From contig NZ_QRDQ01000007.1 of NCBI RefSeq assembly GCF_003385895.1, positions 1,178,001 to 1,242,000 on the forward strand: DNA of 64,000 nucleotides. The letters are read 5' to 3'. This stretch comes from Flavobacterium cutihirudinis (GTDB taxonomy: Bacteria; Bacteroidota; Bacteroidia; Flavobacteriales; Flavobacteriaceae). A model generated the notes under the pieces. The model saw only the letters and a list, made by a program, of their open reading frames with translations, did not search any database and was not told the DNA's origin. Position numbers and translations under genes: made by a program. Positions 31,949 to 41,853 of the stretch are shown piece by piece; within the stretch, counting starts at the first letter, position 1, and each line of letters begins with the position of its first letter.

Positions 31949-33619
31949 TTATAAAATACTATTAAGTTCTTTAAAATACATTTTCAAAACAGCGTCGTTC
32001 TCAAAAGTTGGCGTAAAAATTTCCAAAATAGACGGAGTATCATTTTTCTTATAAAGTAAATCGATATTTTGTTCTAAAGAATCTAAATCGTCAGCTTTAA
32101 AATAAGTAAACTGATACATTTTAGCCAAATGTTCTGCTGTAAGATGATGAGAAGTTTCAAAATAGGTATTAAAAACAGGCTTTTCTTCATGTCCTGGCAA
32201 AATCCTGAATATTCCTCCTCCTCCATTATTAATTAAAATAATTTTGAAGTTTTTAGGAATATAGGCATTCCATAAAGCATTGCTATCGTATAAAAAACTT
32301 ATATCACCTGTGATAAAAATGGTTTGTTTTGAATTCCCAACTGCAGCTCCTATCGCTGTAGAAGTGCTTCCATCTATTCCGCTGGTTCCTCTGTTGCAAA
32401 ATACTTCAATCGACGGATCAATATCTATTAATTGCGCATAGCGAATAGCCGAACTATTACTTATTTGCAATTGACTATTTTTTGGAAGCGTTTCTATAAC
32501 TTTCTCAAAGACTTTAAAATCTGAAAAAATAGTTTTATTTAAATATTCGGCTCTCTTTTTTGTTCTGAGATTATAAATTTTACTGATTTTAGCAAAATAA
32601 TCGCTTTCAATACTTTTTGTTTTAGATAGCAATTCAGTAAAGAAATCATTTGGATGCATTACAAAATGCTTTGTCAATGCGTTAAAAGTATCATAGGCAC
32701 GTAACGTATCAATATGCCAGTGATGTGCTGGTTTATATTTTCGTAAAAAAGCTTTGATTCTTTTTGAAACAATCATTCCGCCAAATGTTACCAAAACTTC
32801 AGGCTGAAATGCATTAAAATCATGATCATCAAAAGGTGTTATTAAGGTGTCAATACTATTAATAAAACTAGGATGATGCAAGTTTGATGTTGTTTCTGTC
32901 AACACAACAACAGATTGATGTGCGGCAAGCTTTTCTATAATTTTTTCATCGATAGTATTCACTTCATTTACACCAACCAGAATAAGTTTTCGCTTTGCAT
33001 TATTCCAGATTGAAATAAAATCGGCCTCGTTCTCGATAGTTTTCGTTTCGGCTTTTTCTTCTAATTCTGTGATTTTAGGCTGAACAGAAAGTACTTCTGT
33101 AGTTTCATATAAAGGTTCTTCAAAAGGAGCATTAATATGAACTGGACCTTTTTGAAGAATTGCTGCTTCAATTGCTTCGTTTATTTTTAAATCGTTTATT
33201 TCAGAAGCTTCTTCAGTCAAATTAGCATTATAAACAGAATGGTTTATAAAAACATTTTCCTGTCGGATGGTTTGTCCGTCGCCAATGTCAATTTTGCTTT
33301 GAGGGCGATCTGCCGAAATTACAATCAAAGGAATCTGACTGTAAAAAGCTTCGGCTACAGCCGGATAATAATTTAACAATGCCGATCCGGATGTACAAAC
33401 AAGTGCTGTTGGTTTTTTGGTTTGTTGTGCAATTCCTAGTGCGAAAAACGCAGCGCATCTTTCGTCTGCAATACTATAGGAAGTAAAATTAGGATTTTGG
33501 GCAAAGCCAATCGTTAAAGGTGCATTTCTTGAACCCGGAGAAATTATGATGTTTGTGATTCCTTTTGCTAAACAAATTTCGATAATGCTTTGTGCTAGCG
33601 GTATTTTGGGGTAAATCAT
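31949..33619 (-). CDS. menD: 2-succinyl-5-enolpyruvyl-6-hydroxy-3-cyclohexene-1-carboxylate synthase
   Basis: This thiamine-diphosphate enzyme commits isochorismate to menaquinone. N-terminal motifs are IIISPGSRNAPLTIGF near residue 24, SIADERCAAFFALGIAQQ near 50, and CTSGSALLNYYPAVAEA near 75. The C-terminal thiamine-binding region has NRGTSGIDGSTSTAIGAAVG near 405, ITGDISFLYDSNALW near 430, and NNGGGGIFRILPGHEEKP near 460. The 556-residue length is normal. It is the first men gene of the minus-strand group and has its own promoter and terminator. Confidence 0.96.
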   Translation of the reverse strand: MIYPKIPLAQSIIEICLAKGITNIIISPGSRNAPLTIGFAQNPNFTSYSIADERCAAFFALGIAQQTKKPTALVCTSGSALLNYYPAVAEAFYSQIPLIVISADRPQSKIDIGDGQTIRQENVFINHSVYNANLTEEASEINDLKINEAIEAAILQKGPVHINAPFEEPLYETTEVLSVQPKITELEEKAETKTIENEADFISIWNNAKRKLILVGVNEVNTIDEKIIEKLAAHQSVVVLTETTSNLHHPSFINSIDTLITPFDDHDFNAFQPEVLVTFGGMIVSKRIKAFLRKYKPAHHWHIDTLRAYDTFNALTKHFVMHPNDFFTELLSKTKSIESDYFAKISKIYNLRTKKRAEYLNKTIFSDFKVFEKVIETLPKNSQLQISNSSAIRYAQLIDIDPSIEVFCNRGTSGIDGSTSTAIGAAVGNSKQTIFITGDISFLYDSNALWNAYIPKNFKIILINNGGGGIFRILPGHEEKPVFNTYFETSHHLTAEHLAKMYQFTYFKADDLDSLEQNIDLLYKKNDTPSILEIFTPTFENDAVLKMYFKELNSIL

Positions 33620-33677
33620 TCGTACGGTGTATTATTTTATAAAGAAAATCTTTTGTCAAAGATTCTTTTCAGGAAAA

Positions 33678-33685
33678 CAAAGTTA
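33678..33685 (-). promoter_or_regulatory. -7 element for menD
   Basis: Read on the minus strand this is TAACTTTG, a match to TAnnTTTG, about 59 bases before the menD start codon. Confidence 0.5.
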
Positions 33686-33750
33686 CGAACTTCGGGTTTG
33701 ATTTAACTTATAAATGGGAATATATTAAGACTGGTTATAGAAAAAGGGAA

Positions 33751-33758
33751 TATATTTG
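33751..33758 (+). promoter_or_regulatory. -7 element for the thioredoxin-like gene
   Basis: TATATTTG matches TAnnTTTG. The predicted start of transcription, near 33765, favours the ATG at 33789 over a TTG at 33771. Confidence 0.55.
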
Positions 33759-33788
33759 TAAAAGCGAATTTTGATAAAATCTAAATTA

Positions 33789-34970
33789 ATGATGCGTTTC
33801 TTCTCTATTTTCTTTTTTGTGCTTGTTTTGCAGACAGTGAATTCTCAAAATCAATTTGTGCCTCAGGATACTCCTTATAAAACAGGCCTTGAAACTGCAA
33901 AAACACAAGGGAAACCGCTTTTTATAATGCTTTATGCAGATTGGTGTCCGCATTGCAATCAAATGAAAAAAGAGGTTTTCAGCGATCCTAAAGTGATGGA
34001 TTTCCTGAACAAAAATTACGTTTGCATTTGGAAAAATATTGAAAAAGAAGAAGGAACTGCGCTTAAAAACAAGTTTCGTACTACATCACTTCCGGCTTTT
34101 CTTTTTTTAGATCCTTCAAATGAAACACTTTTGTACGCTTTAAAAGGAGAAATGAAAACGCCGGAGTTTATGGCAGAAGCAAATTATGCTTTAAATCCAA
34201 AATTCCAGCTTCCGTATTTAGAAAAAAGCTTTTTAGATGATCCTTCAAATTCAGATAAATTCTTTGCTTATCTGAATACATTAAAAAAAGGAAAAGACCG
34301 AGCAGAATTATCGATTCCTACGCATACTTATTTAAACACACAATCGGATGCTCAATTAGTATCTGAAACAAATTGGCGTGCCATTGCAAATGGTGTTACG
34401 GATATTAATTCAAGAGAATTTCAGTATGTTTTGAAACATCAGAAAGAATTTGCAGCCGTAGCTTCGCAAAATCGCGTAGATCGAAAAGTAGAGAATATCG
34501 TTAATGAATTGCTTCGTCCTCTGGTTGATAATTTGGATACTATTAATTATTACAAACAACGTGAAGTTGCAAAATCAATACATTTGCAAAAAACAGATTC
34601 ACTGGTTTTTAAGTTTGATCTGACCATGGCTGAGCGTACAGAAAAATGGCAGTTCTACAAAAAAGTTACGCTTGAAGATACTGAAAAATTGGTTTGGAAT
34701 GATGCTACTTTCCTGAAAGATATCGGGCAAACTTATCTAAAACATATTAAAGACACGGAAAGTTTAAAAAAGTCAATTTTTTGGGTAAAACATTCTATAG
34801 AGTTAAATGACAGCTATGACGGAAATTTGCTTTTGGCTCGTTTATATAATAAAATAAAGGACAAGAAATTAGCACTTCAATATGCTAAAGAAGCAAAAAT
34901 TATTTGCACAGAAATGACCTGGAATACTAAAGAAGTTGATACTTTACTGGCAGAATTAAACACAAAATAA
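33789..34970 (+). CDS. Exported thioredoxin-like protein with TPR-like tail
   Basis: I start at the first ATG (33789), because the TTG at 33771 lies only about 6 bases after the predicted transcription start. The signal peptide MMRFFSIFFFVLVLQTVNS is followed by a thioredoxin-like domain with the active site ADWCPHCNQMK near residue 50 and RTTSLPAFLFLDP near 90. The remaining 250 residues are helical, with repeats ending SYDGNLLLARLYNKIKDKKL. At 393 residues it is a usual form for periplasmic Trx-fold proteins of this phylum. A GNAT gene follows after 16 bases. Confidence 0.85.
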   Translation: MMRFFSIFFFVLVLQTVNSQNQFVPQDTPYKTGLETAKTQGKPLFIMLYADWCPHCNQMKKEVFSDPKVMDFLNKNYVCIWKNIEKEEGTALKNKFRTTSLPAFLFLDPSNETLLYALKGEMKTPEFMAEANYALNPKFQLPYLEKSFLDDPSNSDKFFAYLNTLKKGKDRAELSIPTHTYLNTQSDAQLVSETNWRAIANGVTDINSREFQYVLKHQKEFAAVASQNRVDRKVENIVNELLRPLVDNLDTINYYKQREVAKSIHLQKTDSLVFKFDLTMAERTEKWQFYKKVTLEDTEKLVWNDATFLKDIGQTYLKHIKDTESLKKSIFWVKHSIELNDSYDGNLLLARLYNKIKDKKLALQYAKEAKIICTEMTWNTKEVDTLLAELNTK

Positions 34971-34986
34971 TTACATTATAAATACA

Positions 34987-35484
34987 ATGGAAGTTACGCT
35001 TAGACCAGCAACAATAAATGATTTAGAAAAAATTCTGGAAATCGTTAATTACTCAATTTTGCATACTACTGCCAATTACAGTTATGATATTCAAACTCTT
35101 GATGTGCAAACAAAATGGTTTGAGGATAAAAAAGCTAAAAATCTTCCTGTGGTTGTTGCAGAATTAAATAATGAAGTAGTTGGTTTTGGAAGTTATGGGC
35201 AATTTCGCGAAAAAATTGGCTATCAATATACTATTGAACATTCGGTTTATGTGGTAGACAATGTGATAGGAAAAGGAATTGGATCAAAATTACTAACAGA
35301 GCTTATTCGTTTGGCAAAACAACAAGGTTATCACGTTATGATTGGTGCAATCGATGCAGAAAACGCCGGAAGCATTGCTTTTCATGAACGGTTTGGTTTT
35401 GTTGCAACGGGAACAATTCGTGAAGCGGGTTATAAATTTGACCGTTGGCTGGATTTGGTTTTCATGCAATTGATTTTAAAATAA
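34987..35484 (+). CDS. GNAT family N-acetyltransferase
   Basis: The protein is a GNAT fold acetyltransferase with the acetyl-CoA-binding motif VIGKGIGSKLLTELIRLAKQ near residue 95 and GSIAFHERFGFVATGTI near 130. The start TLRPATINDLEKILEIVNYS and the phosphinothricin-acetyltransferase-like tail REAGYKFDRWLDLVFMQLIL suggest the PAT/YhfA subgroup. The acceptor is probably a small amine or amino acid analogue. The stop codon ends one base before the start of the DCC-protein gene, so the two are translationally linked. Confidence 0.88.
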   Translation: MEVTLRPATINDLEKILEIVNYSILHTTANYSYDIQTLDVQTKWFEDKKAKNLPVVVAELNNEVVGFGSYGQFREKIGYQYTIEHSVYVVDNVIGKGIGSKLLTELIRLAKQQGYHVMIGAIDAENAGSIAFHERFGFVATGTIREAGYKFDRWLDLVFMQLILK

Positions 35485-35898
35485 ATGCAAAATCTTCCTT
35501 TACATAAAAAAATAATTCTCTTTGACGGCATTTGTAATTTATGCGACAGTTCTGTTCAGTTTGTCATTAAAAAAGACAAAAAGGATATTTTCCGCTTTGT
35601 TGCACTTCAATCTGATTTAGGAAAAGAGATTTGCCAATATATTGGTGTCGATTCAGATAAAATGGATAGTATTATCCTATACAATCCAGGCGTTGCATAT
35701 TACTACAAATCATCGGCTATTATTGGGATTGCTAATGCTCTTGGCGGAATTTACAGCCTTTTTTCAATAGCTAAAATCATTCCTGAGAAAATTCGAAATA
35801 TACTTTACGATTATATAGCCAAAAATCGCTACAAGTGGTACGGGAAGAAAGAAAGTTGTATGATTCCTACACCGGAACTAAAATCGAAGTTTTTATAA
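35485..35898 (+). CDS. DCC family (DUF393) thiol-disulfide oxidoreductase-like protein
   Basis: The DxxCxxC motif that names the family is DGICNLCDSSVQFVI near residue 15, followed by IFRFVALQSDLGKEIC. A possible hydrophobic segment lies near residue 75-95 (SSAIIGIANALGGIYSLFSI). At 137 residues it is typical. Function in the family is poorly known, though some are fused to membrane redox proteins. The gene begins immediately after the GNAT stop codon. Confidence 0.88.
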   Translation: MQNLPLHKKIILFDGICNLCDSSVQFVIKKDKKDIFRFVALQSDLGKEICQYIGVDSDKMDSIILYNPGVAYYYKSSAIIGIANALGGIYSLFSIAKIIPEKIRNILYDYIAKNRYKWYGKKESCMIPTPELKSKFL

Positions 35899-35915
35899 TT
35901 GTTGTTGGAGTTTCT

Positions 35916-36509
35916 TTAAAGCCTTACAAACGCTTCGTTTACTTTATAATCTCCAGCATAAGGAATTAAAGATTTAAAGAAAGGATTGTTTTCGGACATT
36001 TGATAAACCTCAAAAATAGATTTATTAGATGAAAAATGTATATTCTGTAAAAATCTATCATTTAAGTCTCCGTAAACAGTAAAAGTTTCAATAAACATGG
36101 AAATACCTTTTTTTAAGACTGAAGGATTAGTAAACTCTTTTGGGAGAAACATATTTATGAAAGTATTATTATCAATGTATAATTCACCTGTACTGTCATT
36201 AATAGGTTTCAAAGTACCATACGGCGTTCTCTCTAAAAAAAGAATTAATCTCTGACCAGCTTTTAATTCATTAACTCTCGGATCACAAAGCCATTCTTCC
36301 CAAATTGAAACTTTAATTTTTGCGCCTGATTTTCCTTTTACAAATTGGTTTATAGTGAATTCATAATCGTTTTTCGAAACTTTAGAAATAATTCCGTCAA
36401 CAATTAAATCAGCTTTTGCAATAACAATTGAATATGGTAATTCATTTTTTTTAAATCCATAGTTTAAAATTGGAAGCAAAAATAAAATTAGACATGCAAC
36501 TTGTTTCAT
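35916..36509 (-). CDS. Exported protein with NTR/OB-like region
   Basis: The N-terminus MKQVACLILFLLPILNYGF is a signal peptide. A region resembling netrin/TIMP-like NTR domains follows (SIVIAKADLIVDGIISKVSK, INQFVKGKSGAKIKVSIWEE, and AGQRLILFLERTPYG). The mature protein of about 175 residues has a single cysteine in EEWLCDPRV. The NTR link is based on strand pattern only. It faces the DCC gene convergently and its upstream side carries a palindromic repeat. Confidence 0.7.
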   Translation of the reverse strand: MKQVACLILFLLPILNYGFKKNELPYSIVIAKADLIVDGIISKVSKNDYEFTINQFVKGKSGAKIKVSIWEEWLCDPRVNELKAGQRLILFLERTPYGTLKPINDSTGELYIDNNTFINMFLPKEFTNPSVLKKGISMFIETFTVYGDLNDRFLQNIHFSSNKSIFEVYQMSENNPFFKSLIPYAGDYKVNEAFVRL

Positions 36510-36542
36510 ACAGTTATTATTTTTTACTAAAATAACACTTTT

Positions 36543-36618
36543 TTGTTATACTGAACGAAGTCAAAGTTCCACAAACTAATTAAACAAATGGGACTTCGAC
36601 TTCGCTTAGTCTGACAAG
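36543..36618. repeat. Degenerate palindromic element (GAAGTC arms)
   Basis: ACTGAACGAAGTCAAAGTTCC and its partner GGGACTTCGACTTCGCTTAGT pair imperfectly around AACTAATTAAAC. The same GACTTCG core recurs at 21769. It lies downstream of hisIE and may terminate the his operon. Confidence 0.55.
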
Positions 36619-36642
36619 ATTGTGTTATCGCAATTCTCCTGA

Positions 36643-37239
36643 TTATTTCTGACGTTTTTTCAAAACTTCAATAACGTCATTTAGTTGAAAACCTTTTGCT
36701 TGTAACAAAATCAAATAATGAAAAAGTAAATCGGCGCTTTCGCTAAGAAACAAATCATCATTATCATCTTTGGCTTCAATAACAACTTCTACAGCTTCTT
36801 CACCAACTTTTTGTGCAATTTTATTAATTCCTTTTTCGAATAAAGAAGCCACATAACTTTTCTCAGAATCTGCGTTTTCTCTTCTGGTTTTGATTGTGTT
36901 TTCTAATTGCGAAATAAAACCATAATTTGCTTCATTTGGTTCTTGCCAGCAAGTATCTGCACCCGTGTGACATGTTGGCCCGACAGGTTTTGCCTGAATT
37001 AAAAGCGTATCACCATCACAGTCGTTTTTAATGCTTACCAAATTCAAAAAGTTGCCACTCTCCTCGCCTTTTGTCCAAAGTCTTTGTTTTGAACGGCTGA
37101 AAAAAGTTACTTTCTGCGTTTCAATCGTTTTTTGAAGCGATTCTTCATTCATATACCCCAGCATCAAAACATTTTTAGTTTCTGAATCCTGGATAATCGC
37201 TGGAATCAATCCGTGTGCGCTTTTTATATCTATGTCCAT
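36643..37239 (-). CDS. hisIE: Bifunctional phosphoribosyl-AMP cyclohydrolase / phosphoribosyl-ATP pyrophosphatase
   Basis: This carries out steps two and three of histidine synthesis. The HisI domain occupies about residues 1-105, with VLMLGYMNEESLQKTIETQK, the zinc-binding LLIQAKPVGPTCHTGADTCW near 80-100, and SIKNDCDGD. The HisE domain follows, with LFEKGINKIAQKVGEEAVEV near 130 and LLFHYLILLQAKGFQLNDVI. The 198-residue length fits the fused form. It ends the operon, 44 bases after hisF. Confidence 0.96.
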   Translation of the reverse strand: MDIDIKSAHGLIPAIIQDSETKNVLMLGYMNEESLQKTIETQKVTFFSRSKQRLWTKGEESGNFLNLVSIKNDCDGDTLLIQAKPVGPTCHTGADTCWQEPNEANYGFISQLENTIKTRRENADSEKSYVASLFEKGINKIAQKVGEEAVEVVIEAKDDNDDLFLSESADLLFHYLILLQAKGFQLNDVIEVLKKRQK

Positions 37240-37283
37240 AATTTTAGTCTAAAGTTGTAAAGTCGAAAGTCTTAAAGTTAAAA

Positions 37284-38039
37284 CTAAAGTCTGACTTCTA
37301 TATTGTTATTTTTTAATTCTTGTTTTAACGCTTTAATTTCAATCTCTTTAAAGTGAAAAACACTTGCTGCCAAAGCTGCATCCGCTTTTCCTTTTTTGAA
37401 TGAATCAACAAAATGCTGAATGTTTCCGGCTCCTCCCGATGCAATAATTGGAATATTCACTAATTCTGAAAGTTTTGCCAAAGCTTCGTTTGCAAAACCG
37501 TTTTTAGTTCCGTCATTATCCATTGAAGTGAATAAAATTTCTCCCGCGCCACGTCTTGCTACTTCAACAGCCCAATCGAAAAGATTCAATTCGGTTGGTA
37601 CTTTTCCACCAACCAAATGTACGATCCATTGCCCGTCAATTTGTTTTGCATCGATTGCAACTACAACGCATTGACTACCAAATTTCTGAGCCAAATCATT
37701 AATCAACTGCGGATTTTTTACTGCCGATGAATTGATCGAAACTTTATCAGCCCCGTTATTTAGTAAGATTTCAACATCTTCTACAGATGAAATTCCACCA
37801 CCAACCGTAAACGGAATGTTGATTTTCTCGGCAACACTTCGAACCATATTTACTAAGGTTTTACGTCTTTCTTCTGTAGCCGAAATATCCAAAAAAACCA
37901 ATTCATCTGCACCTTCAGCCGAATAAATTTCGGCCAATTCTACCGGATCACCGGCATCGCGCAAGTCAACGAAATTAACGCCTTTTACCGTTCTTCCGTT
38001 TTTTATATCTAAACAAGGTATGATTCTTTTTGCTAACAT
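37284..38039 (-). CDS. hisF: Imidazole glycerol phosphate synthase, cyclase subunit
   Basis: This TIM-barrel subunit makes IGP and AICAR with ammonia from HisH. Catalytic Asp residues are in [15 protein letters not shown] near 11 and [10 protein letters not shown] near 130. Phosphate-binding loops are [20 protein letters not shown] near 77 and [20 protein letters not shown] near 200. The 251-residue length is normal. It begins with the base directly after the hisA stop codon, so the two are tightly coupled. Confidence 0.97.
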   Translation of the reverse strand: MLAKRIIPCLDIKNGRTVKGVNFVDLRDAGDPVELAEIYSAEGADELVFLDISATEERRKTLVNMVRSVAEKINIPFTVGGGISSVEDVEILLNNGADKVSINSSAVKNPQLINDLAQKFGSQCVVVAIDAKQIDGQWIVHLVGGKVPTELNLFDWAVEVARRGAGEILFTSMDNDGTKNGFANEALAKLSELVNIPIIASGGAGNIQHFVDSFKKGKADAALAASVFHFKEIEIKALKQELKNNNIEVRL

Positions 38040-38762
38040 TTATCTAATTATAAAATCCTCTAATTGTTTTAAGCTAATTCTTCCTTCGTAAATTGCTTTT
38101 CCTATAATAGTTCCTTCGCAACCTAATTCGGCTAATTTTGGTAATTCATCAAAAGTTGAAATTCCTCCTGAAGCGATTAGTTTTACTCCTTTTGCTTCCG
38201 CTAAAATTTTACTATACAAATCAAAACTTGGGCCTTGAAGCATTCCATCTTTTGCAATATCCGTGCAAATAACGTACTGAATTCCTTTGCTTTGATAATC
38301 CTGAATAAACGGAACCAAATCTTCATTTGATTCTTCTAACCAACCCGAAACTGCGATTTTTTCATCTTTTGCATCAGCGCCTAAAATAATTTTTTCTGAA
38401 CCGTATTCTGAAATCCATTTTTCGAAAATTGTTCTGTTTTTTACGGCAATACTTCCACCAGTAATCTGATTTGCTCCACTTTCAAAAGCAATTCTCAAAT
38501 CATCATCCGACTTTAATCCGCCTCCAAAATCAATTTTTAAACTGGTTTGTGTTGCGATTTGTTCTAATATTTTATAATTGACAATTTTGCTTGATTTTGC
38601 ACCGTCAAGATCTACTAAATGCAGGAATTCAATTCCGTGCGCTTCGAATGATTTTGCCACTTCAAGCGGATTTTCATTGTAAATTATCTTGGTATCATAA
38701 TCACCTTTGGACAAACGAACGCATTTTCCTTCAATGATATCTATGGCTGGTATTATTCTCAT
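38040..38762 (-). CDS. hisA: ProFAR isomerase
   Basis: HisA isomerises ProFAR to PRFAR. The N-terminal catalytic Asp is in [20 protein letters not shown] near residue 8, the second is in [18 protein letters not shown] near 168, and phosphate-binding [20 protein letters not shown] near 77 and [20 protein letters not shown] near 195 are clear. The 240-residue length matches. The gap to hisH holds a repeat of AAAGTC-type units. Confidence 0.97.
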   Translation of the reverse strand: MRIIPAIDIIEGKCVRLSKGDYDTKIIYNENPLEVAKSFEAHGIEFLHLVDLDGAKSSKIVNYKILEQIATQTSLKIDFGGGLKSDDDLRIAFESGANQITGGSIAVKNRTIFEKWISEYGSEKIILGADAKDEKIAVSGWLEESNEDLVPFIQDYQSKGIQYVICTDIAKDGMLQGPSFDLYSKILAEAKGVKLIASGGISTFDELPKLAELGCEGTIIGKAIYEGRISLKQLEDFIIR

Positions 38763-38856
38763 TTTTTATTAGTCTTAAAGTTTGAAAGTCTAAAGTCATA
38801 AAGCCTTTTCTGATTTTCAAAATTGATATTTTGATTGATTTTTGATATTGAAATAT

Positions 38857-39438
38857 TTACAGCTTCAGGAAATTTCCAAGGATTTTTTCCCCAACATCAC
38901 CACTTTTTTCCGGGTGAAACTGTGTTCCGTAAAAATTATCTTTTTGTAGAGCCGAAGCATATTCAATATCATAATTCGTTGTTGCAATAGTTTCGGCACA
39001 ATTTGGTGCGTAAAAACTGTGAACCAAATACATGAACTCATTTTCAGAAATTCCCTTAAACAAATCAGTTTTTAAATCGTAAATCTGGTTCCAGCCCATT
39101 TGAGGTACTTTTACGTTGTTTGAAAATTTCAAAACGTCAACATCAAAAATTCCTAAACCTTCGGTATTTCCTTCTTCTGTTTTATTGCACATTAACTGCA
39201 TTCCGAGACAAATTCCTAAAACCGGCTGTTTCAATTGCGGAATCAAATTATCCAAACCGCTTTCGCGAAGTTTTGTCATCGCTGAACTCGCCTCGCCAAC
39301 TCCAGGAAAAATCACTTTATCTGCCAGTTTAATTTCGTCAGGATTATTACTCAAAACAGCTTCAAATCCTAATCTTTCAATAGCAAACATAATGCTCTGA
39401 ATATTTCCTGCTCCGTAATTTATAATTACTATTTTCAT
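38857..39438 (-). CDS. hisH: Imidazole glycerol phosphate synthase, glutamine amidotransferase subunit
   Basis: HisH supplies ammonia to HisF. The class I amidotransferase triad is present: Cys in PVLGICLGMQLM near residue 77, and His and Glu in YGTQFHPEKSGDVG near 173. The N-terminal VIINYGAGNIQSIMFAIERL is typical. At 193 residues it is normal. It is followed by hisA and lies 69 bases after hisB. Confidence 0.97.
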   Translation of the reverse strand: MKIVIINYGAGNIQSIMFAIERLGFEAVLSNNPDEIKLADKVIFPGVGEASSAMTKLRESGLDNLIPQLKQPVLGICLGMQLMCNKTEEGNTEGLGIFDVDVLKFSNNVKVPQMGWNQIYDLKTDLFKGISENEFMYLVHSFYAPNCAETIATTNYDIEYASALQKDNFYGTQFHPEKSGDVGEKILGNFLKL

Positions 39439-39443
39439 TTTAT

Positions 39444-39504
39444 AAAGCTTTAGGCTTTAAGCTGTAGGCTATAGGCTTATTGCCTATTGCTTATAGCTTA
39501 AAGC
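39444..39504. repeat. Palindromic repeat in the hisB-hisH gap
   Basis: AAGCTGTAGGCTATAGGC and GCCTATTGCTTATAGCTT form imperfect inverted arms. The same GCTGTAGGC unit recurs in the hisG-hisD gap at 43226-43315. Confidence 0.65.
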
Positions 39505-39507
39505 GTT

Positions 39508-40644
39508 TTACAGCATTCCCTTGGTCGAAGGCAAAATCATTTTTTCTGTATCTCTTTTTACGGCTACTTTTATTGCTTTCGCGAAAGCTTTAAAAATCGC
39601 TTCAATTTTGTGATGTTCGTTGATTCCTTCTGCTTTGATATTTAAGTTGGCTTTTGCACCGTCTGTGAATGATTTGAAGAAATGATAAAACATTTCAGTT
39701 GGCATTTTTCCAACCATTTCACGTTTGAATTCTGTTTCCCAAACCAGCCAGTTTCTTCCTCCAAAGTCAATTGCTGCTTGCGCTAAACAATCATCCATAG
39801 GAAGACAAAATCCATAGCGTTCGATTCCAAGTTTGTTTCCTAATGCTTTCGCGAAAACTTCTCCTAAAGCAATAGCTGTATCTTCGATTGTATGGTGTTC
39901 ATCTACCTCTAAATCGCCTTTTACCGTGATTTCTAAGTCCATTTGACCGTGACGTGAGATTTGATCCAGCATATGGTCAAAAAACGCAATTCCGGTGTCG
40001 ATTTTGCTTTTTCCTGTTCCGTCAAGATTTAAGTTGATATAAATATCTGTTTCATTGGTTTTGCGGGTAATTGAAGCCGAACGTGCTTCTAATTTCAAAA
40101 ACTCGTAAATTGTTTTCCAATCCATTGACTGCAAAACAATTGTTTCATCCAGTTCTTCACGTTTTGATGAAATTTCATTGCTTCCAATTCCGTCCGTATT
40201 GTTCATGAAAATAGCTTTTGCACCTAGATTTTTAGCTAATTCCACATCCGTCAAACGATCTCCTAAAACAAATGAGTTTGCCAAATCATAATTTGGATTA
40301 TTCAAATATTTGGTCAACATTCCAGTTCTTGGCTTTCGTGTAGGCGCATTTTCTTCCGGAAAAGTTCTGTCTACAAAAATTTCATCAAATAAAACGCCTT
40401 CGTTTTCAAATGCTTTTAAAATAAAATTTTGTGTAGGCCAAAATGTGTCTTCCGGGAAACTGTCCGTTCCCAATCCGTCTTGGTTGGTTACCATTGCTAA
40501 TTCATAATCTAATTCATTTGCAATTTTAGCCAAATATTGAAAGGCTTTTGGATAAAATTCAAGTTTATCCAAACTGTCTAATTGATAATTCTCTGGTTCT
40601 AAAACAATCGTTCCATCACGATCGATAAAAAGTACTTTTTTCAT
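39508..40644 (-). CDS. hisB: Bifunctional histidinol-phosphatase / IGP dehydratase
   Basis: The N-terminal HAD phosphatase starts [20 protein letters not shown], with the DxD motif at residues 8-10, and has [18 protein letters not shown] near 125. The C-terminal IGP dehydratase (from about residue 190) has the metal-binding [48 protein letters not shown] and [16 protein letters not shown]. The 378-residue length fits the fused enzyme. It lies between hisC (144 bases upstream, with a repeat) and hisH. Confidence 0.97.
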   Translation of the reverse strand: MKKVLFIDRDGTIVLEPENYQLDSLDKLEFYPKAFQYLAKIANELDYELAMVTNQDGLGTDSFPEDTFWPTQNFILKAFENEGVLFDEIFVDRTFPEENAPTRKPRTGMLTKYLNNPNYDLANSFVLGDRLTDVELAKNLGAKAIFMNNTDGIGSNEISSKREELDETIVLQSMDWKTIYEFLKLEARSASITRKTNETDIYINLNLDGTGKSKIDTGIAFFDHMLDQISRHGQMDLEITVKGDLEVDEHHTIEDTAIALGEVFAKALGNKLGIERYGFCLPMDDCLAQAAIDFGGRNWLVWETEFKREMVGKMPTEMFYHFFKSFTDGAKANLNIKAEGINEHHKIEAIFKAFAKAIKVAVKRDTEKMILPSTKGML

Positions 40645-40658
40645 GGTTTATTTTTCTT

Positions 40659-40786
40659 TTGCCACAGATTATACAGATTAAATGGATTTTTTTTCGCCAT
40701 GAATTCACGAATTGCAAATTAAATTCGTGCTAAAAATCACGTCTAGAAAGAAATCATTTTAATCTTTCTAATCTGTGGCTAAATAT
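40659..40786. repeat. Interspersed repeat in the hisC-hisB gap
   Basis: TTGCCACAGATTATACAG and AATCTTTCTAATCTGTGGC form degenerate inverted arms with ACGAATT copies in the centre. It belongs to the family at 19965-20078 and resembles 21671-21822. Confidence 0.6.
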
Positions 40787-40788
40787 TT

Positions 40789-41838
40789 TTAACTTAATAA
40801 TTTCAATTCTCTAATTACAACAGTGTTTTCTTCTTTTGTTCCAATTGTAAAACGTAGACAATTTTCGCATAAAGGCTGCGTCGTTCTATTACGAATTACG
40901 ATTCCTTTTTGAATTAATTGATCATATCTTTTATTTGCGTCATCTACTTTTGCTAGAATAAAATTCGCTTCTGTTGGATACACTTTTTCAACAAAATCAA
41001 CTTCAAGTAAAACTTTAAGTAATTCTTCTCTTTGCTCAATTATTGAAACTATTTCTTGTTTTATCTTCTCTGAATCTTTCAGTCTTTCTATAGCTCTTTG
41101 CTGCGTTAATTCATTAACATTATAAGGTGGTTTTATTTTGTTTAAAATAGAAATCACAGCTTCTGATGCATAACAAATTCCTAAACGAATTCCAGCCAAA
41201 CCATACGCTTTAGAAAGTGTTTGCGTAATTACCAAATTTGGATACGCGTCGATTTCTTGCAACCAACTTTCTTTATTAGAAAAATCAATATAAGCTTCAT
41301 CAATTACAACTAAACCTTTAAAGTTTTGCAATAATTTCACCACACTTTCATCTGAAAAAGAATTTCCTGTAGGATTGTTTGGAGAGCACAAAAAGATGAT
41401 TTTTGTATTCTCATCAACAGCTTCCAGAATCTTTTCAACTTGAGGCTGAAAATCTGTTGTAAGTAAAATTTCTCTGTTTTCTACCGCATTTATGTTTGCT
41501 AAGACACCGTACATTCCGTATGTTGGCGGCAACGAAATAATATTGTCTTTTTTAGGTTCGCAGAAAGCTCTGAAAAGTAAATCTAAAACTTCGTCGCTTC
41601 CATTTCCCAGCAAAATTTGACTTTGTTTTATCGAATTGTTTTTGGATAAAATGGCTTTAACCGAATTCTGTTGCGGATCCGGATAACGATTTACGCCATT
41701 TTGAAACGGATTTTCATTAGCATCCAAAAAAATCATTTCGGCTGTATCAAAATCTTCAAACTCATCTCTTGCAGAAGAATATGGTTTTAAGGATTTTACG
41801 TTTTCACGTGTTATTGTATTTATATCGAAAGTACTCAT
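40789..41838 (-). CDS. hisC: Histidinol-phosphate aminotransferase
   Basis: This PLP enzyme makes histidinol phosphate. The fold-type I landmarks are FLDANENPFQNGVNRYPDPQ near residue 33, ILLGNGSDEVLDLLFRAFC near 75, SPNNPTGNSFSDESVVKL near 150, the PLP lysine in TLSKAYGLAGIRLGICYA near 210, and RFTIGTKEENTVVI near the end. The 349-residue length is normal. A repeat-derived hairpin lies in the 82-base gap to hisD. Confidence 0.97.
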   Translation of the reverse strand: MSTFDINTITRENVKSLKPYSSARDEFEDFDTAEMIFLDANENPFQNGVNRYPDPQQNSVKAILSKNNSIKQSQILLGNGSDEVLDLLFRAFCEPKKDNIISLPPTYGMYGVLANINAVENREILLTTDFQPQVEKILEAVDENTKIIFLCSPNNPTGNSFSDESVVKLLQNFKGLVVIDEAYIDFSNKESWLQEIDAYPNLVITQTLSKAYGLAGIRLGICYASEAVISILNKIKPPYNVNELTQQRAIERLKDSEKIKQEIVSIIEQREELLKVLLEVDFVEKVYPTEANFILAKVDDANKRYDQLIQKGIVIRNRTTQPLCENCLRFTIGTKEENTVVIRELKLLS

Positions 41839-41853
41839 TGTATTATCTTTATT

